Below, in pieces: positions 1-12,200 of a stretch of DNA of 43,945 nt (position 1 is its first letter; each line of letters begins with the position of its first letter). The notes below the pieces were generated by a model, which was not told where the DNA came from, made no database searches, and saw nothing but the letters and a program-made list of their open reading frames with translations. This DNA comes from Ectocarpus siliculosus (lineage: Eukaryota > Sar > Phaeophyceae > Ectocarpales > Ectocarpaceae), in NCBI GenBank assembly GCA_000310025.1, contig FN648446.1:180638-224582 (forward strand), read 5' to 3'. A program made the position numbers and the translations under genes.

Positions 1-420
1 CCCCCAATTTTTCCGGGGGAGGCCCCCTTTTTTTGGATTTTCGTTTGGGGAAAAAAAAATTTCAGGTTCATAACATTGTATTCCCATTGTTAAAAGGTCC
101 CATGTGGCGGCCCCCCCGTTTTTATTTATTTTTTTCGCCCCCTGGGGAGGTTTTTTCCTTTCCCGGGGGGGAAAAATGGGGGACAAAAAGGACGGGGCCC
201 CCCCCAGAAATTTTCAGGGGCCCCCCCCGGATGGCCCCGCCCCTGGGGCGGCAAGGGTTTCCCCCCAACAGGAAAAGAGCCTTTTTCCTGGGTGGGCCGG
301 GGGAAATTTCCCCGTACAGCCCTTTTTTCCCCCCCCAATTTTGTTCCCAAAATGGTCCCTTCCTTTTGAAAGGAAAAGCCGGGTTTAGAAATTTTGGCCC
401 CCCCCCCCCCCCCCCCCACA
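1..420. other. Low-quality contig end
   Basis: Long runs of C, G, T and A interrupt almost every word of sequence, and both strands read as stretched homopolymers. The same pattern occurs beside the N gap at 19.1-19.5 kb, where it can be shown to be a poor reading of good sequence found elsewhere. Open frames here are artefacts of homopolymer stretching, and no gene is called. Confidence 0.8.
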
Positions 421-945
421 TGTTCCGGGAGGACCAATTGATGTTGATTGGTCAACATCACCGCCGTACGCGCGCTTGTGTTTGCAGCAATCCGCCGGGG
501 TTTTCTTCTTCTCTCCTTGTCATCAAAATATGTTGTTGTGGTACGCGACTTCTCGCAAAGGTCCATGTACACCACGACCGAGCCCCATGTGTGAGCAATC
601 CGCCCGAATCTCTTCGTCCCTGTTCCTCCCCGCCTTGCCTGCCAACACAACACAGCAGTAGCCTCACTTCTTCCGAAGCGTTGCGCAGCCGAACGGGCTT
701 GATGCTACTGTTCGCCACCGGCGTTGTCGTCAACGTCAACGCTGCAGCATGCACGACGTATACAACCATTCTCAAGTTTTGCTACTTCAGTCGGAACGCT
801 TCCGAGCTACCCTTAGGAAACCCAACACCGAGCCTCTCTTTTCTCGATGAGCTCTTGAGCTGTATCGATTCCCATGCACCACAAGCAATGACTCTTGTTA
901 AGCGTTGACGTGTCGAGGTGCCTCCACGTCTAGTTCGCACTTCAG
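421..945. other. No recognisable gene; probable intron or upstream exon area
   Basis: Quality improves after about position 420. I see no domain, RNA gene or clear exon. Upstream exons of the membrane-protein gene that ends at 1613 may lie here or beyond the left edge. Confidence 0.4.
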
Positions 946-1613
946 GTGTTGCCCTGCTTGGCAACGACGATAGCACAGGTCATCCTCCCGTCGTCCACGT
1001 ACATCGTCATCGAATTGACGCTGGTCACCAGCAGAGCAACCAAGCACACGGAAACAACTCGCAGCGACCCACGCGATCTTGCGACCCGTGCAGCCCGTGG
1101 CCCTCCTCTTCGTCGTTTGCGTGGGGACTAACACTACCGTCAACTACCCCTACTTCGCCCTCCCTGCGTTTGCAGTCGCCACGCGACGTGTCTCCTCACG
1201 CTTAGCTCGTGCATCTGTATAGACCAGTCACGCCTGTGAACCTCCCCCTCCCCCCCTCCCCCCCCGCGTGACACACACACACACATACACCCTCCCGACA
1301 GATTGAATCCGTCAAGGTCTGGCAGACGAACGCCGACTACTTCATGGACGCCCGCGCCGCCGCCGGTGCCGGCGCCATCGCCTCCTCCGGGGACAACTCG
1401 GGGTCTCCCCCTCCTTCGTTCGTGGCAGAGGATGACGCGGGGTCATCTGGAGGCGGCGGTGGTGCGGCAATGCTGTACGTCGGGTGTTCGCTCTTGGGAG
1501 GCGTGCTGGGAGGAGTGGCGGTGGGGTGGTGGCTGGGCAACAGGGACTCGCGGAACCGGTCCAGGGTGTACGAGAGGATCAACGGCAGCGGCACCGCGCC
1601 GCCGGCGCTGTAG
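946..1613 (+). CDS. C-terminal exons of an unrecognised multi-pass membrane protein (5' partial)
   Basis: Two exons are proposed. Exon a runs from the acceptor before 946 (cttcag) to 1189, and exon b from 1302 (after ccgacag) to the TAG ending at 1613. The intron is only about 112 nt, and the donor choice after CGT keeps phase 0. Exon a opens with VLPCLATTIAQVILPSS followed by a hydrophobic stretch, and later in another frame reads ALLFVVCVGTNTTVNYPYFA, a second hydrophobic segment. The two halves are in frames that differ by one base near 1051-1057 (gaaac), so a one-base sequencing error or a true frameshift lies there. Exon b starts IESVKVWQTNADYFMDAR, then a Ser/Gly-rich linker, then a glycine-rich transmembrane helix (MLYVGCSLLGGVLGG) and a short basic tail. 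Orientation and membrane character are fairly clear. I do not recognise the family, and upstream exons are missing. Confidence 0.45.
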
Positions 1614-4147
1614 AAGCAGCGTGAAGTCTTACTTTACCGCACGGAACAGATTTTAGCGGCGGCAGCAGCAGCAGCAGGTGTTTGGTTCTACATCAAAATG
1701 CAGCAGCGTGTCTATCTTACTATTCCATAGACGGACCAGATTTTAGTGATGATGCACCCGGAATGGTCGCAGTATTGGTGAGTGACGAAAGCGACGCCCT
1801 CCCTATGGAAGAGGCCGCAGCTAGAGCAGCTGCAGGAGGCGGTGTGTGTTTTTGGCTGGGACAGGGAAAAGGGTACGGGAGTTGCACGTGCTCACTCGTG
1901 TTGAGTTAGAACTTGTTTTTCAGCAACTACAATCAGATTTGTTCACAAGCAGTGCTGTTGCTCTTGAGAGAGATAGGGGCACCGCGAGAGTGGGTAGAAG
2001 CGAGTGTTTGTGTAAGTACGGAGGGTGGTGGTGTGACTTGACCGGTTCTGTGGGGTTTTGGTGCGCCCTCCTCCTCCTTCCCGTTCCCACCCTCTGAATG
2101 GACAGGGACGCCACGAAGCGCCTAGATAGCTTGCTAGAGCGATAGTTGGTAAGTTAGAGGAGTTGCATTGAGACCACAACAAAGGATATGTTCTTCAAGC
2201 CTACGACGACGATTCATTGCCCCGGGGTGTGTGACGAACGTAGGGGGGGGCACTTGTGGGGTAGGGTAAGGGATTATGGCGGGCGCGCGTGTGCTTCCTC
2301 CTTTCTGCGTGGTAGCTTTTTGCGAAGGAGATTTGTGGACTAAACTATCTCGTGTATGCTGTCAGTCTGTTGTTGAAAATTCATGGTTTTGGGAGAAGAC
2401 GGGGGAAGGACAGTGAACGAGGTCCCGGGGAAAGATGCAGAGAGAAAAATCTCGGTTTCGAAAAATAGCAAAGTACTTGTAGCGAAAACTACTTCCAGAT
2501 ATATCGGATACACGTAGGCCCAAATCCCTTTCACGAAAAGATCACGTTGCTGTTTTGGGGCGATATTTCCTCTGTAAAACTGCTGGTCTCTTGGGTTGGT
2601 GTTGACACGTGCTAGCCTCTCGCTTGCTTTTGCCTTGCGGGTTGACAGCTGTGCACACGGGCGTATCCACGTGAGGTTAGTCATGGAGTTGCAGGAGGGG
2701 GGCGGGGCTCGTTGTGGTAAAGGGTGCCGGGGGTGTACCTCTTCCCCCCCCCTGGAAAACGGGCTGGCTTGCACTCCTCGTGGTACATAGTTGTAGGTCG
2801 GTAACGGTAACCTAGAACTCGGCAGGGGGTCTTAGTGTGGTCGAGTGCCGTGATACCGATGACATCCGTGGATAGTTTTGAGGTCGAACGCATGAGGGAG
2901 TACAATAGAACGGTGTATGCGTTCGTTGTTTCAGGCATTCGTTCATCCCAGCGGTCGGTGGCGTTGGTGATGTCTCCTGCCACCGCGCGCGCTTGCCGAG
3001 CGGTATGGACGATTTGGTAGTGTGGTGACTGACGTCGCCCTGCTCTGTGAAAGAAATCTTAAACCACAAGAAGTCGACTTGGTTTTTGGAAACGAAGCAT
3101 ACATACACTAGAAGAACAACGGAGATGAAGACCACAGCCAACAATATTAAGAATCCGGGCTGGCCTCAATGCGTACAAAAATGCACACCTTCGAGGACGC
3201 AAGGTGCATATAGCCTAACACTTAGGCTGCATTTGAACTCGCTGCGCGGGTCCTTCTTAACTGCTATCAAGCGTGTTACAGATACAGAAAATAGTTGCTG
3301 TCTTGAGCGGATAATTCATACACCAAAATAGCCGCCCTTCGTACCATACTTGACGAGTAATAACACACGTACGTACAGTCAGTGCTCACAGTTTTGCACA
3401 GTACAAGCCCAAAATTGTTTATCGGCAGACGCCGAGAAAAACGTGTCAAGTGTTCGTGTTGTCCACAAGGAAAACCCGGCACGGCCATGGTATCAGCCGT
3501 GCAAAACGGTGGAAACAGAACCTTAACCTTCACGAGAGGCAACTCTCCCGGCTAAAGCAGGTCCCTAAATACATTTGCGTGTAGCACCCTACACGAAATG
3601 CCAAAAACCATCAGCACCAAGTTTGCGAGAAAAAATACACGTAGTTTCACACCACACTTAGTTATGGTTCACACCAAAGCCAAACAGAGGCGAAGGTGCA
3701 CCCTAAACTACAACGCCTCGGGGAAGGCAGCATGTTCATTTGTCCATCCGCTTTTTCGTCATACATCCTTTGTTGCAGTCGCTCGCGTTGCGGTTTCTAC
3801 ACGTCCCACGGTCTTTGTTCCGTGCTCGCCTGAAATACGTCTGGAACTACAACGTGTATGTATGCGAAACACACAGAAAGCACGGTGAAGTGAGCCCGAA
3901 CAACTTGGTTCCCCGGAAACAGGCGGTTCTTCTGTGTTCACGGCGTAGACCACTTCTTGTGTAGTTCTCTGTGTGCTACAGGAGGATTGAAATGACGGAC
4001 CCGTCGTCCACGTTGGCAGAGTGACAGGGAGTTCTACGCCCGTTGTATTGGCAATTCGGTCTTCCCTGTCTCAGTCGGGCTCCTTCTCCCTCTCTTCTCT
4101 CTCTCATGGCGCACAACTAAAACAACCCATCGGACACCCTACACGCG
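1614..4147. other. Convergent intergenic region, 3' flanks only
   Basis: This lies between the ends of a plus-strand gene (1613) and a minus-strand gene (4148), so it should hold two 3' UTRs. A run of CAG triplets follows the upstream stop at about 1665-1678. Open frames up to 144 codons (for example minus 2340-2774) show no domain, no supporting splice neighbours and no consistent codon bias. I see no RNA gene, inverted repeat or mobile-element end. Confidence 0.5.
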
Positions 4148-5498
4148 TCACCCAGGCACCCTGCCCCGCACCTGCCCCTTCCCAGCACCAGACCGTTGCT
4201 TGGGAGGGTCCCACCCAGCCGGTACCATCAGCTTGAACCCCTCGGAGGATTGGTTGTGGGCGTGCGTTTTGTCGACCCCGGTCCTGCTCGTCGCCGTACG
4301 GGGTGCCGTAATCCCTGTTCGGCTTCCCCAGGGCCTTTCCACCATCCCCTCCTGGCTCTGGCTCGAGTACGCCGCCGACATGTGGAGGGACGAGTGGAAT
4401 CCCTCAGGGATCGGCGGCGAAGCGTCGATGTTGACCGCTAAGCTTGTCGCGGCCGCCTTTGTTGCAGGTATCGTCGTCCCCCGTGCCCAGGAATACCGCC
4501 GTTCCATTTTCTCCCTCAAAGCTCGAAGCCTAGAAGCCTGCATTGTGCTGATATTCCCGATGGAGACTTCGGGGTCAGCTTCGGCCGCCACCGACGGGAT
4601 CACCACCGTCGCCGTCGGCTCACCTTTCGTTTCCGGCGGTGTTGAACTTTCGAACTTTCTCGTCCCTCCACCGGAGCCAGCGGATCCGCGGTTGCTGACG
4701 CGCAGCTTGTCATCGAGGGAAGCCCTACCCTCTCTCGTCTGTTCGAACAACGGCCACGGCCCAACACCCGGAGGCCTCTCCTTCCACGCGTCCTCCACGC
4801 TGCCGCTGCCGCCGCCGCCGCCGCCGCCACGGAACGAAGCGGCAACGTCATCTTGGTGGGACGCCAACGAACGTTTGGAGTCGGGGAGTTCTTGTCTCGT
4901 TGATGTTCCGCCTCCGCCACCGCCTCCACCACCAAAGCTGCCGTAGCGCACCTTGACCCCGTCCCGTCCCGCCACGTCTCGTGTTCCTGCTGCTAGTGAT
5001 GCTCCCTCGATGCGATCATCCTCGGGCACGAGGTTCGGACCGGAAACGGCAGCAGCAGGGGCATGATATTCTGAAACCGATGGCTGCTGCAGTCGTACGG
5101 ATTTCTGCCTGAGGGCGGTCCCGCTCCAAAACGGGGACGAGGCCGCCGCAGATCCCGAACTTTCTGTGGCTGCAAATGTAGGTTGCAAATCTGCGGGGTG
5201 CGAAGCGGTCGCGCGAGACGCTAGCGTCGGCGCCGTTGGCGGCAGACGCGATGCTAGTGCCGCCGGCGCCGCCCCCGCTGTCTCTAGAATCACGGAGGCC
5301 ATCGAAGAGGACGAAGCGGATACGGCCTTGGCATGCGCGGGCGACAGGGAAGGGGGTCCCGATGGACTGTACTTGACCGCCGGTGACCAAGACCGCGAGG
5401 TTTCCAAACGGAAAGAAGTAGCACCAGCGCCAGAAGAGAGGGAAACGTCGCCGCCGGCACCGTCGCCACCGGTCGCGGGCCTAGCGGTTCCACGCCCC

Positions 5499-5557
<59 letters not shown>

Positions 5558-8092
5558 TCTGGGCTGGTCCGTCCCTGAGCCTATGCCTACATCGCTTCTC
5601 ACACCGGGCCGCCCCCCTTCTGGAAGATCAACTTTCGACGGAAGCACGGAGACGGAAGATTCGCGAGGGGTCCCCGTTGCGCCTTGGCAGCGGCCGCCGG
5701 GCCATCCCTGCCAGAACCCGGATCGTACGGACAGCAGCACGTCCGAACCCCCGAACTCCTCGTCTTCGAGCTTGCCACCACCGTCTGGAGCGACAGCTCT
5801 CGCTCGCCTCCCCATCTCCGCGATCGGCTTCGGAAAGGACGGGGGCGATTCGAGTTGGGGCGAAAACGGCGCCGAAAAAGATTGCGGCGAAGGCACCCAC
5901 GATGAAGTCGACGACGCTGACGACAGCCTTGCGGGACTGCCGGGCGTAGTCCTAAACCTGTCTGCGGTGCTGCACGGGGACGGCGCCGGCGGGGAGGGCG
6001 CAGCGGCGGCGGTGCCACGGTGGTGGCGTGAACGCGGTGGCGTGAACGGCGCGGTGGACGGGGACGACGCCGCGGAAGAAGAGAGCAAGACCGGCGTTAC
6101 CGAGGCGGCCGACGACCGGGAGCCAGACGAACGGCAGGGTCGCCCCTTGCCCCGGCAGGGTGAGGCTCCGGTTGCCGCCACCGCCACCGGTGCCGAAATA
6201 CGCTTTGCCGAGGTTTTGCTGCGTTTAAGGTTCTGGCGGGCGGCCTCCACGGCGGCCGGAGAAAACGCCGCAATGGTGGGTGGTGTGCAAGACCCTGCCG
6301 GCTGCAGCGACGACTGGGGCGGCGAGGGCGTCGTGCGGGGGTCTACTTTCCCCACCGCAACGGACCAAGGCAACGCAACGGCCCCCGGGGGCGCCGGAAC
6401 GGAGTTGTTGGAGGAGAACACGGCACGACGTTCCTTGAAAGTCAGCTGCTGAGGCGGGCTGTTGTTGCCGCTGTCTTTGGTGTCGTTGTTATGGTTATTG
6501 CTGTCGATAGCGGCCGCCACGCCAACCGGTGTGCTCCGCGGAGAACGCTTGTTGGTGGATGCGTGATCAACCACAGCAATGTCGACGCCGCCGCCACCGC
6601 GACTGTGTAGCATCGGTTCCTTTCCTCGTGCACCCTCGATCGTTGTTGTCCTTAGTGAAATCGGCACCCCGTCGCCATGCCATTCGTCAATCATACCGCT
6701 GGCAGCCTTTTCTCTCGCCTCGTCAACACCACCGCACCCGCGGTTTCGGGCACTATCGGTCTCAAGGGACGTGCCCGCGTCACCCACATCAGCTGGAGTA
6801 ACCACCCGCGGCGTTGCCTCCGTTGTTTCTGTCGCGCGTTCACCTCTGTGGGGCGAGAAACACGACGGCTGTCCGGGACACGAGCCGGCAGCTGGTGCCG
6901 ATGACCCCTGCCCAGTGGCTATAGCATCCGCCTCCGGAGGCACGCGTGCAGTCTCACCGTTGAGGCTGCCGCCGCTGTAGACGCTGCGGCCACCGTCGCC
7001 GCCAGGTCGTCGGCTGTGCTTCGTCATCGCCGTCAACAGGTTGGTTAGTTTGCGGTCGACAAGCGCGTGCTGGGCTTGCCAGTGGCGCGACTCTTTCTCT
7101 GCCTGGGAACGGGCGGAACAAGAAAAGAACAACGACGCCCGGTTCGAGAAACTTTAGCAGTGCCGGTACATGTAGCAACCATAACTCCAACCGAGAGACA
7201 GAGAGAGGTGGCTAGGACCGGTTTCTGAAGAGTGTTTGCCTGTGTTTCGAAAAATCATACGTCCGCCGGCGTGCATAGGGCTCGAAAGTTTCCGCACTGT
7301 CTTTTGCCTGTGGTCCTTGATACAGCTGGTGAAACCCAAGACCTGTATTTTTTCCTCCGCCTTTCTGTTGTACAGAAACGTCCTCACCTGGAGCACCCTA
7401 GCAACCAGCTCATCTGGGGTGAGGCCGCGGAGACCTAGCATGGAGTCGTCCCACGGCGGGCTCATACGCCGCTCGGAGTTCTGGTTCTCCGATGAGGCCT
7501 TCATCGTACCCCCTGCCTTCCCCGCTTCCTCGTCCGCTTCTTCGATCGAAAACCTGTGACTGCTGACGCTACCAGAACGATCTCCGCCGGTCCTCGCTGA
7601 ATCATGTCCCCCACAGGTCGCCAGATCGCCTAGGTTCTGCAGCGCGAGGTTGCCACCGACAGCCTGGGCAGTGCTGCCGCTGCCATTGCCAAACGGCGTA
7701 CTGCTGTTCCCGACGCCGCACACCACGTCTTCCTCGGTCGTGAGGGAAGTTGCCCCGCTCGATGGAAAGGTTGGAGGGCAAAAACCACCATCGGCAGCAC
7801 CGCTAGACACGATAACGTCCCCGCCGGCACCAATGGCCGCGGCGGTAGCAGTAGCAGCAGTAGCGGCTGCTTCACTGCTGGACAAGGAACACGACGCCGA
7901 GCGTGAGAACGCGGAGCTTGACCTCGCCACCGACGCCTCTTCTGAGGAAGAGGCCGGCGGAGCGGAGGGAACAGCGGCCGCCGACGCCGCTGTCGAGCCG
8001 TATGCCACCGCCACCGCAGCAGCAGCCGCTGCCGCCGTGCCAGCAGGACCCGTAGGCGAAGAGCGCCATGAGAAGCTCGGCATCGACACCAT
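4148..8092 (-). CDS. Large low-complexity protein with coiled coil and polyQ tract
   Basis: Two exons are called: 8092-7388 and 7102-4148, with a 285-nt intron. The donor is CAG/gtgagg, the acceptor ends in cccag, and phase is 0 on both sides. From the ATG at 8092 this gives 1219 residues. The splice joins the halves of one helix: TPDELVARVLQ continues as AEKESRHWQAQHALVDRK, with heptad-like hydrophobic spacing (about residues 220-265). The rest is Ser/Ala/Gly/Pro-rich and probably disordered, with an Ala-rich N-terminus, an 18-Gln tract at about residue 752 and two long Gly runs near residues 955-1005. A second short helix (ASRLRALREKMERRYSW) lies near the C-terminus. The ATG at 8092 sits three bases after a good acceptor (tcttcttgacgacag), so it may be internal to a longer gene (see exons 9210-12708). 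No family is recognised. A scaffold or cytoskeletal role would be a guess. The opposite strand is also open for 428 codons (5166-6452), which I treat as a shadow. Confidence 0.6.
5501..5554. repeat. (CTG)18 microsatellite encoding polyQ on the minus strand
   Basis: Eighteen perfect CTG triplets. On the minus strand they are pure CAG codons in the frame of the large exon 7102-4148 and encode 18 glutamines without interruption. Pure tracts of this length are usually length-polymorphic. Confidence 0.9.
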
Positions 8093-8095
8093 TAT

Positions 8096-9209
8096 CTGTC
8101 GTCAAGAAGACGAGGGATCGAGACACAATAGGCACGTTAACAATGTGCTTTCGGTATTAACGCAAGCCTGACGTCCGGTGATCAAATCCTGGCTTGCTGT
8201 CGCTTGAATCTGTGCGTGCCAAAACGATGGCTGCAAGACGTTTCTCCAACAAAGTAAACGAGAGGAACGGTGGGTTTGTTTTGATATTTAGTAGGTCATC
8301 GGTGTGGGGTACTCCAATCAGCGGGGGTTGCCTGCCAGCATCATATACCTCCCTGTTAATCACTTCATCGTTTTCCACCGAGGCACCTTGCCTTCTGAAC
8401 GACGCCTCAAATTTCACAAGACAAGCATCCTGTACTGCCTCCGAAGTTGCTTTAGTACCGCGGACGGCGGGGACAGGAATCTCTTCAGCAGAGGGAAGCA
8501 GACAGCGCCAAAATGGAACCAGAAATGAATGAGCCTCACCCGGCTTAGTGGTCGACGTCTCCATGAAACTGTCCCATTTCGACAAGGCTTTGCCAGCACC
8601 TTTCAAGGTTTCCCATGCACCGATAGGAGCCGATGCGCGCCCCGGCGGTCGAGAAGGTAACAACAGGACCAGTAGACCAAACGAGAACCAGATTCGGGGT
8701 TGGTCACGGAGCAGAGAGGGGCGGATGAAGGATTCTGAAGAGTTTGTCTTTTTTTTTCAGGTGAAGATTCCTAGCGGCTGGGTACCTCGTAGATGCTGAA
8801 GAATGTATGAAGTGCACAAATTGCGGAAACGACGATATAGGTATCTTCCTAGGGGTAGTGACGCCCATGCGGCCAGTAAAGATCTGAAGACTACGAACAA
8901 TGTTCTACCGGTCCGAACATGTTTACCAAGAAAGATTCACCGAATACAGCGACCATTCACGTGAATCTCGAAGATATGGAGATGCCCACGAAGGTCCTCT
9001 CTCTCTCACTTCCACCTTTCTTGAAACTAGCACGTCCGAGTAACCTCGGCCACTCTTCGCTTTTCCTCCCCACATATCAAGAGAGAAAAATTCCTCCGCT
9101 GGCGAACGGTTGATCACCACTCCAGGGACTCTGCTCGGTATCTACAGAGACTTGTTATCATTGGCATGGACGAAGAAATCCTTACTTTCTGTTTCTTTAA
9201 CTCTCTCAC
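8096..9209 (-). other. Probable intron with one open frame of doubtful coding value
   Basis: If the upstream exons are right, this is the intron between exons ending at 9210 and starting at 8095. It holds a 168-codon minus-strand frame (8663-8157) with no ATG start, containing phrases such as LLNIKTNPPFLSFTLLEKRL that look protein-like. No acceptor with the right phase precedes it, so it does not fit as an exon of the large gene. It might be a decayed mobile-element fragment. On the plus strand a strong acceptor (poly-T then cag at 8757-8760) precedes a 13-codon open stretch. Confidence 0.25.
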
Positions 9210-12200
9210 CTGGAGCAAGGCCTTCTCTTCCTGAAAGCGGCCATCTCCCGAGCGCAGCGTGGCCATGACAGACACTACCAGCGGGCCCCTCCCCACCGCC
9301 GCTCCCCTCGCCGCCCCCCCCTCCCCTGCCCTTGGCCCCCTCATGGTACCCGTTATAGCTACCTCTCTGGGAGAATGCGGTGTTGATGGCCGCAAGTCAG
9401 CTCTACCGCCTCCTTCGTCTGTAACCGTCATGGGACTCCTCAAATGGGTGTCCGCCCCCCCTGTTCCGGCCTGGGCGAACGCGCTCAAGAGCGCCCACAA
9501 CGGATCATGGCGGAGACCGCCGCCGCCATCGCGAACGTTGTTACCGCCACTCTGCTCACTCAGCGGCGGCGACACGCCTGCTGCCTTCTTGGTGGTCGCT
9601 AGTCGTGATGATCTAGGCGCTCGGGGGTCCACTCCTCCTAGACCATGGTTTCCGACCTGTTGTTGCCGCCGTAGGAGTGCGCGTCGTTTGTTGTTTCAAC
9701 CAAACGGGAGGTGTGCGTACGGCGGGACACGGTTTCGGCAGAGGGAGGGCGGGTGGCTGTAAACACTGGCGCCTCTCACACACGTACTACTCGGGATTCT
9801 TGACGCTTGGCGGCCGGTGACGGAAGGAGTGGGTGGGGGAGGGCAGGTGCACAAAATGGTACAACAGCAACGGGTCGGTAGCATGCGGGATTTGTTCGCG
9901 TACCTTGAGGTGTGCCAGTGCAGTCCGGAGCGTCTGGGGAAGATCACCGTTTGGGCAATCGCCAAGCTCGACGAACACCAGCTCCCCCGTTTCCTGATGC
10001 GAAGGGGAAGAGAGGGCGGGTGATCGGTTTATGACCAGCATCCTGAAGTGCAACTCGAGTGCTGCCCTGCGTGTATATTTGCCATTCAACTTTTCTCCCC
10101 CGACATGAGGCACCTAGTCATGTTTCTTCTTGGAATTGTTTACTTCAACACTCACCGAAGCAACCACGAGCGACAAATTGGCCGCACCTGTGGATACCGG
10201 CTGATACCTAACCCCCTTGCCCGCACAAGCCGCCCCCGAGTCCGAAAAAGCAAAATGGACAGGCAGAACCCCTCACCTACACACGTGCAATAAAACCAGA
10301 GCCAACGTCAACACAACAGAGCACGAATCTCACCAACGCACTATCCAGCACCCGTTTCTTGTCGACACGCTTGTCACTGCCGCCCACCGAGACTAGTCTC
10401 GCGGAGATGACAACATGACCTTCCTTGCGGCGGTTCCGCAGGCCCTACATCGAAGAGGGTACAGCAAGGGGCGGGCCGCAAGGTGTCGGACAGGTACGGG
10501 CGTGCAGCGGCGTCAGCGACAGAAGTTCCACACATTTCAGTCCGTTCAGACGCATCCTTGCCAATATTGGTGCATTCTTGCGGTCATTGGTGCTAGCGTA
10601 TCGAGAGATGTGCGGCCACCGAGTTCGAAAACCGAAAGAGGGTGACCGTGAAGTGCGTTCTTCGCAAGACAGCTCAGAAGGCAAGCACGAGAAAAACGGT
10701 ACCACATACGACTCGCCCCTTCAAACCCCACCGCTTATTCTCACCCGCCGGAACAACGCGAGAGCTGCCTCAACCCCATCCGCGTGGACCTCGGTCACTC
10801 CAGCGAGCACACGCGACGCCAACAACACCCCGTCCGCGGCGGCCACCGCTCCTTTTCCTGGTCGTCCTCCTCCCACTGAGTTTCGGCGCCCGAAACCTCC
10901 GCCGCCGCTTCCGACAGAGAACCGTAAGGGGCGAGGAGGTGAAGGAGACGACGTCAAACCTGTCAGCAAGTCCCTCGCCGATGTCGCCCACGTGCTCGGA
11001 GAGCGCGGCGACTGCGCCGCCTTCCTTCCTCTGCCATCGCCGCCAGGATTCCAAGAAGAAGGCGGCGATCGCAGCAGGTCACGCGTGGTTGCCTCTGCCA
11101 CTGTCGTCGTCTCCAACCCCCCGCCGCTGCCCTTCGAAAGTCCACCTGGCAATACCTCGGCAGCACAGACCCAAAAGGCCAAAGGGGGCGAAAATGGGCA
11201 GGAAGGAGAAGCACTAGAAGAATTTCCTGTTACCGCTGTCGACGACCAGAATGGGCTGCCGTTGCCGCACCGCCAACGTCGGGCGAGGTCCGCGAGCGCA
11301 AGAGGCACGACACCCGGCTCTCCTACCGGCGCTTCGGCCACCGCGCTGGGGGGAACAGGACCCTGTTGCCTTGACAGGGACCCCCAGAGTGTGTGTGAGC
11401 GGCCGGAGCCGGGCGTGCCCGCTACCAGTAAGAGTGCGCCACCCCCGGTGACGGCACGGTCGACTAGGCGTGAGGCGGCGGTAGCGTATACCTGCCGACA
11501 ATTCGAACACGTTTGTTATGTCCCGGTCAGCCCAATATGTTGCTGGAGTGGTTTTGGCTTGGAGGCCATCTGCCTTGGTTCGTACTCGTATGTACCACGG
11601 AGTCTTGCTATGGGAAACGTGTTCCATTCTCGAGTGATAATTCAATAAGCTGAAATCCAAAGGAGAGGGGTTCATCTGCCGTGAGGTGACTATTGTGGGA
11701 TACGGTGATATCGTTACCCGTCGAATGGGCTCTCCCAGGCGCATTCATTCATGTACCAGGGAGCGGATAGTCAATGTGAAAACCCGTCATGGTGGAATAT
11801 TGAATTTACAAAGGATGAACTTGAAGAACATCCATGCATGGTGCTGCTTAGAAAGTACACATCTCCTCTCGGGTCTCTGTAGCAAAGGCTTGATGCCAGT
11901 CAGGAGACGAGGGCAATTATTTGTTCCAACGCATCATGAACGTTGCCTTGTTTATTTGTGTGCTTTGCTTTCTTTGTGGTCCGTCTATTTGGGCCCCAGT
12001 GTACTGAACATGTTTGACCCACCAACCAGCATCTGGGATCTCTCCATCTCATCGTACTTACGTGTGCTAGTGAACCAAGGCGACAACTGTGCAAATGGCG
12101 CGGCGTGATGTATTGTACTGACTCTGAAGAAGAAAATCAAACCCGTCCCGTCTTGCCTCCGAGGTACTACAGTCTGGTCCACAGACGCTGTCAACTTGCA

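Noticed and set aside
33-908. 291-codon plus-strand frame at the left edge
   Set aside because: It runs through the homopolymer-stretched low-quality contig end, and its peptide is Pro/Phe/Gly runs with no motif or ATG-linked exon structure.
5166-6452. 428-codon plus-strand frame with an 18-Cys tract
   Set aside because: It is antisense to the polyQ exon, and a run of 18 cysteines is the expected shadow of CAG codons. The minus strand has the longer frame and the coiled coil across a good splice.
10425-11648. 407-codon plus-strand frame
   Set aside because: It lacks an ATG at its start and has no matching splice partner. The minus strand has a strong acceptor and donor in phase with other minus exons. 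Not fully excluded, because both frames have high GC at third positions.
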